Shown: piece by piece, positions 45,657 to 55,470 of the stretch
How positions within the stretch are numbered: the stretch's first letter is position 1
Layout: every line of letters begins with the position of its first letter
Assembly: GCA_964036275.1 (NCBI GenBank)
Contig: OZ038436.1
Coordinates: 399,001 to 463,000, forward strand
Direction of reading: 5' to 3'
DNA from: Litoditis marina
Lineage: Eukaryota > Nematoda > Chromadorea > Rhabditida > Rhabditidae
Length of the DNA stretch: 64,000 nucleotides
Translations under genes and position numbers: made by a program
Notes under the pieces: model-generated
Told to the model about the DNA's origin: nothing
The model's database searches: none
What the model saw: the letters and a program-made list of their open reading frames with translations, nothing else

Positions 45657-45848
45657 GGTTGAAGAAGTTATCTGCATAACAATCAACTGAGTTTGTCGTG
45701 AATGAATCACAGAAAATTGAGGGGGCCGTCTGGAAAAAGTCTGTTAGAAGGTTAGATTTCTTGTTTTCCAAATGAACGCGGGAAAACTGAGTCAATTAAG
45801 TTGAACGCCTTCAGCCAGGTGGTTAAAATTTGAGAGTTTCAAAACACA
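45657..45848. other. Unique loop at the centre of the palindrome
   Basis: About 192 bp with no inverted copy. A minus-strand open stretch starts in the loop and runs into the left arm (FSRVHLENKKSNLLTDFFQT ...). It has no ATG, so it may be the truncated remainder of a gene of the parent element. Confidence 0.75.
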
Positions 45849-46084
45849 GCTCCGCACCGCGGAGCAATAACCAAATCGAAAAAAAAAAAAAAGAAAATAT
45901 CATAAATTTTCAACACCCACTCATTAGGCATTGAGAACTCACAATAAGTGAGTTCGATGTGCCTTTTATTTTACAATTCAGTTCCAACAACAATGAGTAT
46001 TAGGCATAAAATGCCTGACGTGGCGATGAGCCCGCCACAAACAATGTGAAAGACCGGAGTGAAAGTAGAGTTTTGGAAAACTGG

Positions 46085-48577
46085 AAAGTTCCAAAAGTGA
46101 TAAAGTAACTTTCACCTAAGGAAGGGCCTGGCCAGGAAAAATGAGAGTACACACAAATAGAATGGCGCCTTTGGAATGTTTCGAGAGTTACAAAAGTGGA
46201 AAAAAGTAACTTTCATGTACCCCTGGGGTGGACTAGCAAGGAACAGTGTGGGTACACACAAATAAAACGTTTCGAATGTGTCGAAAGTTACAAAAGTTGA
46301 AAAAGTAACTTTCATGTACCCCGGGGGTGGACTAGCAAGGAAAAGTGTGGGTACACACAAATTAAATGTTTCGAATGTTTCGAAAGTTACAAAAGTTGAA
46401 AAAAGTAACTTTCATGTACCCCGGGGGTGGACTAGCAAGGAAAAGTGTGGGTACACACAAATAAAATGTTTCGAATGTTTCGAAAGTTACAAAAGTTGAA
46501 AAAAGTAACTTTCATGTACCTAGGGGGTGGCCTAGCAAGGAAAAGTGTGGGTACACACAAATAAAACGTTTCGAATGTTTCGAAAGTTACAAAAGTTGAA
46601 AAAGTAACTTTCATGGACCCCGGGGGTGGACTAGCAAGAAAAAGTGTGGGTACACACAAATAACATGTTTGGAATGTTTCGAAAGTTACAAAGGTTGAAA
46701 AAGTAACTTTCATGTACCCTGGGGGTGGACTAGCAAGGAAAAGTGTGGGTACACACAAATAAAATGTTTCGAATGTTTCGAAAGTTACAAAAGTTGAAAA
46801 AAGTAACTTTCATGTACCTAGGGGGTGGCCTAGCAAGGAAAAGTGTGGGTACACACAAATAAAACGTTTCGAATGTTTCGAAAGTTACAAAAGTTGAAAA
46901 AGTAACTTTCATGGACCCCGGGGGTGGACTAGCAAGAAAAAGTGTGGGTACACACAAATAACATGTTTGGAATGTTTCGAAAGTTACAAAGGTTGAAAAA
47001 GTAACTTTCATGTACCCTGGGGGTGGCCTAGCAAGGAAAAGTGTGGATACACACAAATAAAATGACGCCTTTGGAATGTTTCGAAAGTTACAAAAGTTGA
47101 AAAAAGTAACTTTCATGTACCTAGGGGGTGGCCTAGCAAGGAACAGTGTGGGTACACACAAATAAAATGGTGCCTTTGGAATGTTTCGAAAGTTACAAAA
47201 GTTGAAAAAAGTAACTTTCATGTACCCCTGGGGTGGACTAGCAAGGAAAAGTGTGGGTACACACAAATAAAATGTTTCGAATGTTTCGAAAGTTACAAAA
47301 GTTGAAAAAAGTAACTTTCATGTACCTAGGGGGTGGCCTAGCAAGGAAAAGTGTGGGTACACACAAATAAAACGTTTCGAATGTTTCGAAAGTTACAAAA
47401 GTTGAAAAAGTAACTTTCATGGACCCCGGGGGTGGACTAGCAAGAAAAAGTGTGGGTACACACAAATAACATGTTTGGAATGTTTCGAAAGTTACAAAGG
47501 TTGAAAAAGTAACTTTCATGGACCCCGGGGGTGGACTAGCAAGAAAAAGTGTGGGTACACACAAATAACATGTTTGGAATGTTTCGAAAGTTACAAAGGT
47601 TGAAAAAGTAACTTTCATGGACCCCGGGGGTGGACTAGCAAGAAAAAGTGTGGGTACACACAAATAACATGTTTGGAATGTTTCGAAAGTTACAAAGGTT
47701 GAAAAAGTAACTTTCATGTACCCTGGGGGTGGCCTAGCAAGGAAAAGTGTGGATACACACAAATAAAATGACGCCTTTGGAATGTTTCGAAAGTTACAAA
47801 AGTTGAAAAAAGTAACTTTCATGTACCTAGGGGGTGGACCAGCAAGGAAAAGTGTGGGTACACACAAATAAAATGGTGCCTTTGGAATGTTTCGAAAGTT
47901 ACAAAAGTTGAAAAAGTAACTTTCATGTACCCAGCGGGTGGCCTAGCAAGAAAAAGTGTGGGTACACACAAATAACATGTTTGGAATGTTTCGAAAGTTA
48001 CAAAGGTTGAAAAAGTAACTTTCATGGACCCCGGGGGTGGACTAGCAAGAAAAAGTGTGGGTACACACAAATAACATGTTTGGAATGTTTCGAAAGTTAC
48101 AAAGGTTGAAAAAGTAACTTTCATGTACCCTGGGGGTGGCCTAGCAAGGAAAAGTGTGGATACACACAAATAAAATGACGCCTTTGGAATGTTTCGAAAG
48201 TTACAAAAGTTGAAAAAAGTAACTTTCATGTACCTAGGGGGTGGACCAGCAAGGAAAAGTGTGGGTACACACAAATAAAATGGTGCCTTTGGAATGTTTC
48301 GAAAGTTACAAAAGTTGAAAAAGTAACTTTCATGTACCCAGCGGGTGGCCTAGCAAGGAAAAGTGTGGATACACACAAATAAAATGACGCCTTTGGAATG
48401 TTTCGAAAGTTACAAAAGTTGAAAAAAGTAACTTTCATGTACCCCTGGGGTGGACTAGCAAGGAAAAGTGTGGGTACACACAAATAAAATGTTTCGAATG
48501 TTTCGAAAGTTACAAAAGTTGAAAAAAGTAACTTTCATGTACCTAGGGGGTGGATTAGCAAGGACAAGTGTACTTGT
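46085..48577 (-). repeat. Tandem array, right arm
   Basis: Mirror image of the array at 42928-45420 with the same order of unit variants. One substitution distinguishes the arms (45097 versus 46408). Confidence 0.95.
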
Positions 48578-48656
48578 ACGTAATTATTTGAACAGAAAAG
48601 GCATGGAGACTTACTTGTTGTAACTCTCTGCTGCCTAAGAAGTGGGTGTTTGGAAA

Positions 48657-48929
48657 ATGATTGTTAGTTTTGAGAATTATCATTTGGAGAGTAGGCGTGT
48701 CGTATTTTGTTCGCTAAAGGCGGTTATCGCAACACCTCAACAAGATTCGATGAAGGCAGGCGTGCTAAACTTGCGATTGACAACATTACAATGTATGTCC
48801 CAATTTGGCTATAAAACGACCAAAACTGGACAAATGAATCATTTTAACACGAACAACGATTATGTCCAGTCGCTTAAGCAAACATTCTGGGTTCCTATTT
48901 ACGTGCATGTCCGATTGCTCTATAATTGA
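48657..48929 (+). CDS. Doubtful 90-aa frame, right-arm copy
   Basis: Mirror copy of 42576-42848. The only ATG-initiated form begins MIVSFENYHLE. The TATAAAA at 48810 lies within it, which argues it may be promoter DNA and not a gene. Confidence 0.3.
   Translation: MIVSFENYHLESRRVVFCSLKAVIATPQQDSMKAGVLNLRLTTLQCMSQFGYKTTKTGQMNHFNTNNDYVQSLKQTFWVPIYVHVRLLYN
48810..48816 (+). promoter_or_regulatory. TATA box for the 102-aa gene, right arm
   Basis: TATAAAA, 46 bp before the 102-aa ATG at 48862. Confidence 0.6.
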
Positions 48930-49170
48930 AACAGCGCAGATTCCCCAGATAAATATCCTAGTTGAGATTATTTATAACATTTTGAACAATGACAAACTTT
49001 TCCTAACTTGTTCTGAGAGGGACACTTTGAAACCTGTTCTACCTCTCCTGTACGACATTTCAAGTATTCGCAGTCCAGATTTGGCGAGAAGACAACTCCG
49101 TCGCTTATCCCAGGATCACATAGAAGCAATTATAATTCCAGCATTAACAGCTTGTAACCTACAATTATGA
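48862..49170 (+). CDS. Element protein of 102 aa, right-arm copy
   Basis: It encodes the same protein as 42335-42643. The gene is compact: TATAAAA at 48810, ATG at 48862, stop at 49170, AATAAA at 49183. Nothing suggests an intron. Cysteines are few and scattered, there is no signal peptide, and the C-terminal half alternates basic (ARRQLRRLS) and hydrophobic (IEAIIIPALTACNLQL) stretches, which could suit a small DNA- or virion-associated protein. That role is inference only. Confidence 0.65.
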   Translation: MSSRLSKHSGFLFTCMSDCSIIETAQIPQINILVEIIYNILNNDKLFLTCSERDTLKPVLPLLYDISSIRSPDLARRQLRRLSQDHIEAIIIPALTACNLQL

Positions 49171-49323
49171 GTGTTTTCATAGAATAAACAATTTAATTAG
49201 TTGTAATGGCTTCTTTTAACAATAGAAAAAAACACCCACCGCAACTTGTGGATAACACCCACCACAACACCGCAACAAGTTTTTTTTTTTTAAAAGTTGG
49301 ACGAAAGTGTGACATATGGAGAG

Positions 49324-49330
49324 TATATAA
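49324..49330 (+). promoter_or_regulatory. TATA box for the 237-aa gene, right arm
   Basis: TATATAA; transcription starting about 30 bp downstream would skip the 45-aa frame's ATG at 49338 and reach 49472 as its first ATG. Confidence 0.6.
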
Positions 49331-49337
49331 GGTGACA

Positions 49338-49475
49338 ATGAGCACCAAACCGCCAAATAACCAAGTGCTTGCGTTAAGACCACTTACAGAAGCCAGCCCT
49401 CAATTTAATCTCCCCGCGCAGAATATTACGGCATTTCCGAATACAGCTTTTACTTTTTGTGACTTGAGAAGATGA
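49338..49475 (+). CDS. Possible 45-aa upstream frame, right-arm copy
   Basis: It ends in the ATGA overlap with the 237-aa gene (TGA at 49473, ATG at 49472). Such an overlap allows termination-reinitiation coupling in some viruses, but the TATA position makes inclusion in the transcript doubtful. Confidence 0.3.
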   Translation: MSTKPPNNQVLALRPLTEASPQFNLPAQNITAFPNTAFTFCDLRR

Positions 49476-50185
49476 AAACAACCGGAAAGTATATGCTTGC
49501 CCCTCTGAATGAGGATGAGAAACATACAGCATCTCTGAAACAGAGAATGTCCGATATACTTCATAGCACAACTCTCGCCGACTACGAAAAAGTTGCACTT
49601 TATGAAGATGCGATGGCTCGGTTGCGAGGTTTTCTAGAATCTATTGATGTTCCACCAACTGTCCGAATCGAATTGCCGCCTTCGAACGATGTCGTACCAG
49701 CATACAAATTACCTACTAAAGATAAGAACTTCTGGAAGATATTTGAAGGGATTCGCACGAACGATAGGCAAGAAATTGTGCTGGATGGCCGAGTCATAGA
49801 AAGATCCAACATAAATACCAACTTGGATTATGCAATGTACAAAACTGATTTCATGCCGTATGGTTATGAGGAGTTTTACAATCACGTGCGAAGCAAAGTG
49901 AATTACGACATTCAGCCAATAGCGGAAAAGGAAGAAAAACCTATTAAATTGGAAATGTTGGCCGAGTCTGAGAACGATGAGAACGAAAATTACGATACAG
50001 CTTCGGATAAAAGTGCCGACCAGTGGACTCCGGTAGTCTCAAGAAGCGCCAGGAGAAAAATGGCTGAAACAAACGCTTCCGCCGATAGAGTTTATGGAGT
50101 TCCGGCGCCAGCTCCCATGTCCAGGCGAACCCGCCAGCAAGGAACCGGAAGGAGAAGATTGTATATAAAATTGTGGACTTTGTAA
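49472..50185 (+). CDS. Element protein of 237 aa, right-arm copy
   Basis: It begins MKTTGKYMLAPLNEDEKHTA. A helical N-terminal half (residues about 15-55) is followed by a proline-containing VPPTVRIELPPSNDVVP segment, then KDKNFWKIFEGIRTNDRQE and an aromatic MPYGYEEFYNHVRSKVNYD stretch. The acidic region (about 165-185) and basic C-terminus follow. AATAAA overlaps the TAA stop. No intron is apparent. Preservation of an intact 237-codon frame in both arms suggests recent origin or selection. Function unknown. Confidence 0.7.
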   Translation: MKTTGKYMLAPLNEDEKHTASLKQRMSDILHSTTLADYEKVALYEDAMARLRGFLESIDVPPTVRIELPPSNDVVPAYKLPTKDKNFWKIFEGIRTNDRQEIVLDGRVIERSNINTNLDYAMYKTDFMPYGYEEFYNHVRSKVNYDIQPIAEKEEKPIKLEMLAESENDENENYDTASDKSADQWTPVVSRSARRKMAETNASADRVYGVPAPAPMSRRTRQQGTGRRRLYIKLWTL

Positions 50186-50561
50186 TAAAATTATCAACCT
50201 AAAAAACTTTTGTTTTGTGCGCAACACACCGCGTGTCTTTATTACCAATACTACGAATTCCAAGAAAATACTGCACGTTGTTAAACGCATTACGGAATCA
50301 CGTTTGGTGACTCCATTAAATGCTTTAGAGTTTGTAGTTAAAATTGGATGTGTTGTGTTGTGTTGTTCAATAATATAGATACTCTTTTAGAAGGTGATCA
50401 ATAATTACACCAGTGCTGGGAATTCCAAGATGATACTTTATTAAAGTACACAAATGTCACAAAATTAAGGTAGTTTTGCCATTAAAGTATAAAAATGTTG
50501 GAATAAAGTGCGAAAATGGCAGGATATCCCGGTCACTATTTATTTACGTTGTTAATCGGTT

Positions 50562-50661
50562 ACCGTACATTCACATGGCACATCACGTGTAACACGTGAA
50601 AACCCGAACTAAATACGTACGTCGACGATTTTTCCAACCAGTCTGTTCAGTTACCCAAGTT
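50562..50661 (-). repeat. Subterminal repeat 2, right arm
   Basis: Mirror of 40843-40942, with CACGTGTAACACGTG at its core. Confidence 0.75.
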
Positions 50662-51011
50662 AAAGGTGCGTTCTGGTTCTAAACCGACAAAGTTTTGAAA
50701 AAAAAATATAGGAAAACACAGAAAATGCTTTCTTGTTGTAAAACATTCTATGTGTGAATCCGTATAAGTTTAGGTAATATTATATTAACAATATAACGTA
50801 TATACTGCGTATTGCAGCTTGTCGGCATAGTTAATTTCAATTGCGTTATGGGTCTCGCAGCGCCCGGAATTTGCAATACACAGTCCTTTAAAAATTGCAT
50901 CACAAATCGGGAATCTCGGGTGTTCTTCATGTTTCATGTAGAGTAGAATGCAGCTTATGTTTTGATCTATGTAGCTCGCGCATGTTTCATTTTATATGGA
51001 AGGCGGTACAG

Positions 51012-51104
51012 GACACGTACATTTACATGACACACCACGTGTAACACGTGAAAACGTTATCTAAGTACGTATGTTGGATAACCCCATCCGGTTAATTACC
51101 CAAG
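51012..51104 (-). repeat. Subterminal repeat 1, right arm
   Basis: Mirror of 40400-40492; the core reads CACGTGTAACACGTGAAAAC. Confidence 0.75.
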
Positions 51105-51712
51105 TTTGAGGTAGATTGATGGATGCTATCTTTCCTGTTAAAACACATGTCACGTGTGAACCGAATAAACTGTACTTGGAAGTTATAACCCCCATGAGGC
51201 TTTAAACCCCCTCGTTTTCTATTCTGAGCAGCCTGGTGCCTGGCACCTGTTGCACTAATATAAACAAACTATAGTTGCGCAGCCACCGGATACAAGTCAA
51301 TACAAATCAATAACGTGTATTCTCAAACTAAGGTTCTTGAGTCAAGCGTGCCAGATAATTTCCTACACTACGCGATAACGCTTACAAACGTACCGTGCCC
51401 ATCATTTCATTATCGATTTTTATCAAGCTATTGCGAAATATGTATCAGGTATTGCGAAATACTCAGATTCCAGAAAATTCCTTGGAAAAGAGCCAAGAAA
51501 AAACGTGAGAGAGCGTGTGGACACGTGTAGAAACGTGTGAGAAAACCTGAGAAAAAACTTTTTCCTTAAGAATTACCGTTATACTGTATAAGGATTACTG
51601 TACCTAGGTTACTGTACCTAGGTTACTGTATGTTGCCGGCTGGCTGCGCGCCGGGTGCAGCCGCGCGCTAGGCTCCGCCCCTTTTGGTTCATTCACGGGC
51701 TGGTCTACTACT

Positions 51713-51718
51713 CATAAC
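51713..51718. repeat. Right target-site duplication CATAAC
   Basis: Direct repeat of 39786-39791, in the same orientation. Confidence 0.85.
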
Positions 51719-52685
51719 GTATGTGAGCTAACACCATTTCATGGTGGATATTCTCATTCTTGACCTCAAAGTACAACTTTTGCCGACTACTACTGAAATG
51801 TTCACTTATTCTATGGAAATTTTGTAGTTTTCTCCAAGCAGTGGATTGAACAGGTCGACATTGAAATTATGTTGACGTTAATATACACATAAATTGGGTG
51901 TTTTTGTTTAAGTGTTTGTATTGGATCATTGTTTGTTTGTTTGGGTTGGATCATTGAATTATTCCAACATCTCTATATAAACAATTGATGTAACATTTAA
52001 ACACGATCCAATACAAAATCTCATAATGTGATACTCGAAACATTGTAATTTTGGTTGTAAAAGTTGTGGTCCGCAAAATGTACAAAAGAATTCATCGTTT
52101 CTGTGAAAAACTTTTAATGTTGCCCAATTGTAAGTAGTTAGTTCAGTTTTTGATCTAGTGCTTTGAGTTTGAATTTTTCTCTCACAAATATCTGAGCCAG
52201 AGAGCATTGTCCAATCGAGAACTATGGAACTATTTTCAAAACATTGCATTATAATAAAAAATTCTGGTAAACACCAAGAAATCCCAGGTAAGGTTTAGTT
52301 TTACCCTCTAATAACTGTATTTAACGCGGTCGAATTTACGGCATGGCTATCCCCAATTGACACCTGCAAGCATTATCAACTCTACTTCGTTCCGATGTTT
52401 CAGACAATCATCAAAGCGTCGGAAGAAACTGGGAGGAGGTCAAGACTTGCACTCAAAAAAAATAGAAAAATATTGAGTAGCTTATACGTTCACACAATCA
52501 AATCGCTTTTTCAGTTTTTTAAACAAAGTCGAAATGAAACAAAAGTCAATAACTATTAAGTGATGGAGAAAAGTTGTGAAGTTTTCCGTTGGTGATCGGT
52601 AGTACTACAACTTGAACTACATCTTGTAAGAACTAGTAAACGTGAAAAAATTGTAAAATAAGAAAGTAACAGACATATAGTTAAT

Positions 52686-52900
52686 CATTCCTACTGAGAC
52701 TCCTACAGTAACCTTACAAACTTTCCGAAGGCTGTTGTGAAGCTGAAAATAAAGTTCATTGAAAAAGCTCTCGTATATTTACTCTACCTGAGAAGGAGAA
52801 GGAGGTACGAAAATCCTCCGAAAAGTAAGTGAGCAAAACATCTTGGAATGTTTCAAATCCTACTGTAAGAGTCTCAGTAGGAATGGAAAAGACTATACAG
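52686..52900. repeat. MITE family E copy 2
   Basis: CATTCCTACTGAGACTCCTA at the left, TACTGTAAGAGTCTCAGTAG at the right. The interior matches the family E copy at 7232 in inverted orientation (CTGAGAAGGAGAAGGAGGTA versus its complement). Confidence 0.7.
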
Positions 52901-53135
52901 CAATCTTATTCGTTTAGTACAGTTTTGTGGTTCTTTTCAAATATTGTTCTCAGATTTCGGCTATAATCTACAAGAATATCATGTTAGTTTCCAGCTCAAA
53001 AGTGTACAAACTATTTCCCTGTGAAACATTTCACAGAAAGCTTTTAAAATGTTATTTTAACATTAACAAAACAGTATTTTTCATTCAACTGTGTTTAGAC
53101 CTGCCAAAACAACAAGTTGGCGGTTGAGCGTTTGA

Positions 53136-53156
53136 GTGTTTCAGTTTTCCATTATA
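53136..53156 (+). promoter_or_regulatory. Bipartite RTGTTKC/TATA-like motif
   Basis: GTGTTTCAGTTTTCCATTAT then AGGTG; preceded by TTTGA. Confidence 0.5.
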
Positions 53157-54565
53157 GGTGGATACGTGTAGTTATATTTGTTATATTAACACACAGAGTT
53201 GAAATGAATGCAACCAAACATTATTGTTAGGAGAGTTGAAACTGCCCCATGTTCCGGTTCTAAATTACTGATGCTTTACAGTATCGCTTCGAATATTCGT
53301 TTACATAAAACTAAGACAGAGAACCTATCAAAATGAATAAGGTAAATTATTCAATTGAACCTTTCTTAACTCTAAAAAAACGTTTCATTACAACCCGAAA
53401 GAGTTACATGAACTCATTTCGAATACGACATGAGGTCTTATTCAACTTATTCAACTTATTTTTTTAACTTATCATTCTTACAATTTAACCTATCCTCCTT
53501 ACAATTTTGACAATTGGCCTGACGTGGCTCTTAGATGCAATTCCCCAGAGGCCTGTTTTTGTAGGAAAATAGTAATTATGGAATTTCTGCTAGTTTCTGA
53601 GCCCCCGTTACTTTGCCTCGCGAGCGGTAGGCGTTGCGTTAACCAGACTGTTTGCATGATAGACCGGCTGGTGTCTACCTCGTATTTACAGCTTCTTTTT
53701 GGAATTCATGATATTCACGCTGTTACACAAACAAGGGAAATTCAATCCGGCCTTTCGCATACTTGTAATCATTACATAATCATGATTACCAAGTCATCAC
53801 ATAAAATTTACATAATTTACAACTTGATTTCAACTTCAAGGTTCATTTGTATAGTCTGTATCAGCTTTCGTTACGAAAAACGATCAAATCGACTTCTTTC
53901 TATGCATAGGTGCACTGAACTGTTACATACAGTAATGTTCTCCTTCTCTGAAAGTTTTTTCAAAATAGTTTTTTCACTTGATTCTGAGCAAATGCAGCAC
54001 TTTTCTTTCGCCTTCCCCGCCTCATAAAAACCACAGAGATAAATTAGAACTTTATTTGAATAATTGATAATGTCGCTTTTCCAGATATATAGTTCTCTCA
54101 CACTCGACATACATTCGAGTGTTGCTTTCTATTGGGTTTTCTGTCACGACGAACTTTGCACAAGGTTCGTTATAATGTTAAAAGCGAGCAATTCATCTTT
54201 CTCAGCAAGTTTTGTGTATTCCTCAAGTAGTCCGTGAACAAAATATAATTTTGGAACTCTCTTTATGGTTATAACAAGTAATTTTGCATTTGATCACGCA
54301 GTTTTCTAAAACTACCACCACATGCATTTAAATTCCGTTTGGTCAATGTTTTCATGATAAAACAATCATTAGAATGTTAAACGGGTTACGAAAAGTTCAC
54401 GTAGAAAATACGTGGACGGTTTCCTTTGATATTTTATGATTGCTGATTGAAAGAAGTTTGTTACTTTCATTTGAACGACATTGCAGTCACTCGCAACATT
54501 CAGAATTTATTGAATCTCAGTAGAGCATGTACTACATGTATTGTTTGACATGTTTTCGATGTATT

Positions 54566-54586
54566 TATTATGTGGCACTGAAACAT
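54566..54586 (-). promoter_or_regulatory. Bipartite motif, minus strand, in duplication unit 1
   Basis: Reads ATGTTTCAGTGCCACATAAT then AAATAC on the minus strand; preceded by CTCGA. Confidence 0.4.
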
Positions 54587-55449
54587 TCGAGTCTGTTTTA
54601 TAGGACAGCTGAATGTTCTCTCACTACTCAAATTGGGGGAGTCGAGCTACATAGAACAGATGCTACAGATAGCGGTCAATTATTGAAATCGAAACTCGAG
54701 TTCAATAAAAAGAAAAAAGGAAAAACGAGAGAGTATGTTAATACGACTGGAATAATACATGTTTGACTCCAAAATGAAAATCGTGAAGGCGAAACCATCA
54801 ATGTGAAAGAAGAGGTAATTAACAGCATTTTGCCAATAGTAGTACAGTATTCTCAAAATATCGATAACTTTCGTTCCAGGTGAAACAACATTTTACATAG
54901 CACTTTCCTCCCCCCCCCCCGCCTTAAAAAAACCCAGACTTATTAAATTAGAACTTCATTCTTTATTTGAATAATTGATAATGTCGCTTTTCAGATTTAT
55001 AATTCTCTCACATGCTCGACATACATTCGACTGTTGCATTTTATTGTATTTTCTGTCACGATGAACTTCGCACAAGGTAAAAGCGAGCAATTCATCTTTC
55101 TCATGTAGATCGTGAACTAGAATATAAATTTGGAACTCTCCATATGGTTATAACATGTGATACTCACGCAGTTTTGCATATTCACGCAGTTTTCTAACCC
55201 TTTCACCACATTCATTTAAATTTCGTTTGGTCGATGTTTTTATGACCAAATCATCATTTGAATGGTCAACTGGGTGCGCTAAGAGTCCACGTACAAAATA
55301 CGTGGACGATTCCTTGCGATATTTTATGATTGCTTTGAACTCATTTACAGAAGTTTGTCATTTTTATTTGAACGACATTCATTGTCTTATAGATACATTA
55401 TTCTACACGTTTATGGCACACGTATCGTTCGACATATTTTCGAACTACT

Positions 55450-55470
55450 TATTATGTGGCACTGAAACAT
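55450..55470 (-). promoter_or_regulatory. Bipartite motif, minus strand, in duplication unit 2
   Basis: Reads ATGTTTCAGTGCCACATAAT then AAGTAG; preserved although the surrounding duplication has diverged. Confidence 0.4.

Larger units (their letters stand above)
39792..51712. mobile_element. Giant palindromic Polinton/Maverick-derived element
   Basis: The element has two arms, 39792-45656 and 45849-51712, that are reverse complements over about 5,864 bp, around a 192-bp unique loop. The termini read AGTAGTAGACCAGCCCGTGA inward from both sides, starting with AG as Polintons do, and CATAAC flanks both ends. Only two arm differences were found: a homopolymer near 42213-42225 (13 A on the left, 12 T on the right) and a substitution at 45097 versus 46408. 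Arms therefore appear more than 99.9% identical where compared. No open frame resembling the DNA polymerase, integrase, protease, packaging ATPase or capsid proteins of full Polintons is present, so it would depend on helper proteins. Family assignment rests on the termini, duplication size and virus-like gene layout; it is strong but indirect. Confidence 0.8.
45849..51712 (-). repeat. Right arm of the giant palindrome
   Basis: Reverse complement of 39792-45656, one base shorter. The order from the loop outward is border palindrome, unique DNA, tandem array, two plus-strand genes, subterminal repeats and terminal AGTAGTAG complement. Confidence 0.95.

Noticed and set aside
43022..48483. Long open frames (85-209 codons) through the tandem arrays on both arms
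   Set aside because: They start at TTG, not ATG, repeat the same 33-35-residue string because the DNA repeats, overlap in several frames and change frame with unit length. Best explained as a by-product of the array.
49600..49821. Open frames antisense to the 237-aa gene in both arms
   Set aside because: Shadows of the well-supported gene on the other strand; no promoter or poly-A context of their own.
39792..51712. Pure assembly artefact (folded read) as explanation of the palindrome
   Set aside because: Not excluded, but less likely: a direct 6-bp duplication sits exactly at the outer ends, the flanks are different and unique, the ends have transposon structure, and the arms differ at two positions.
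53524..54027. 167-codon plus-strand frame
   Set aside because: No ATG-supported family resemblance, mixed composition, and it enters the tandem duplication; treated as chance.
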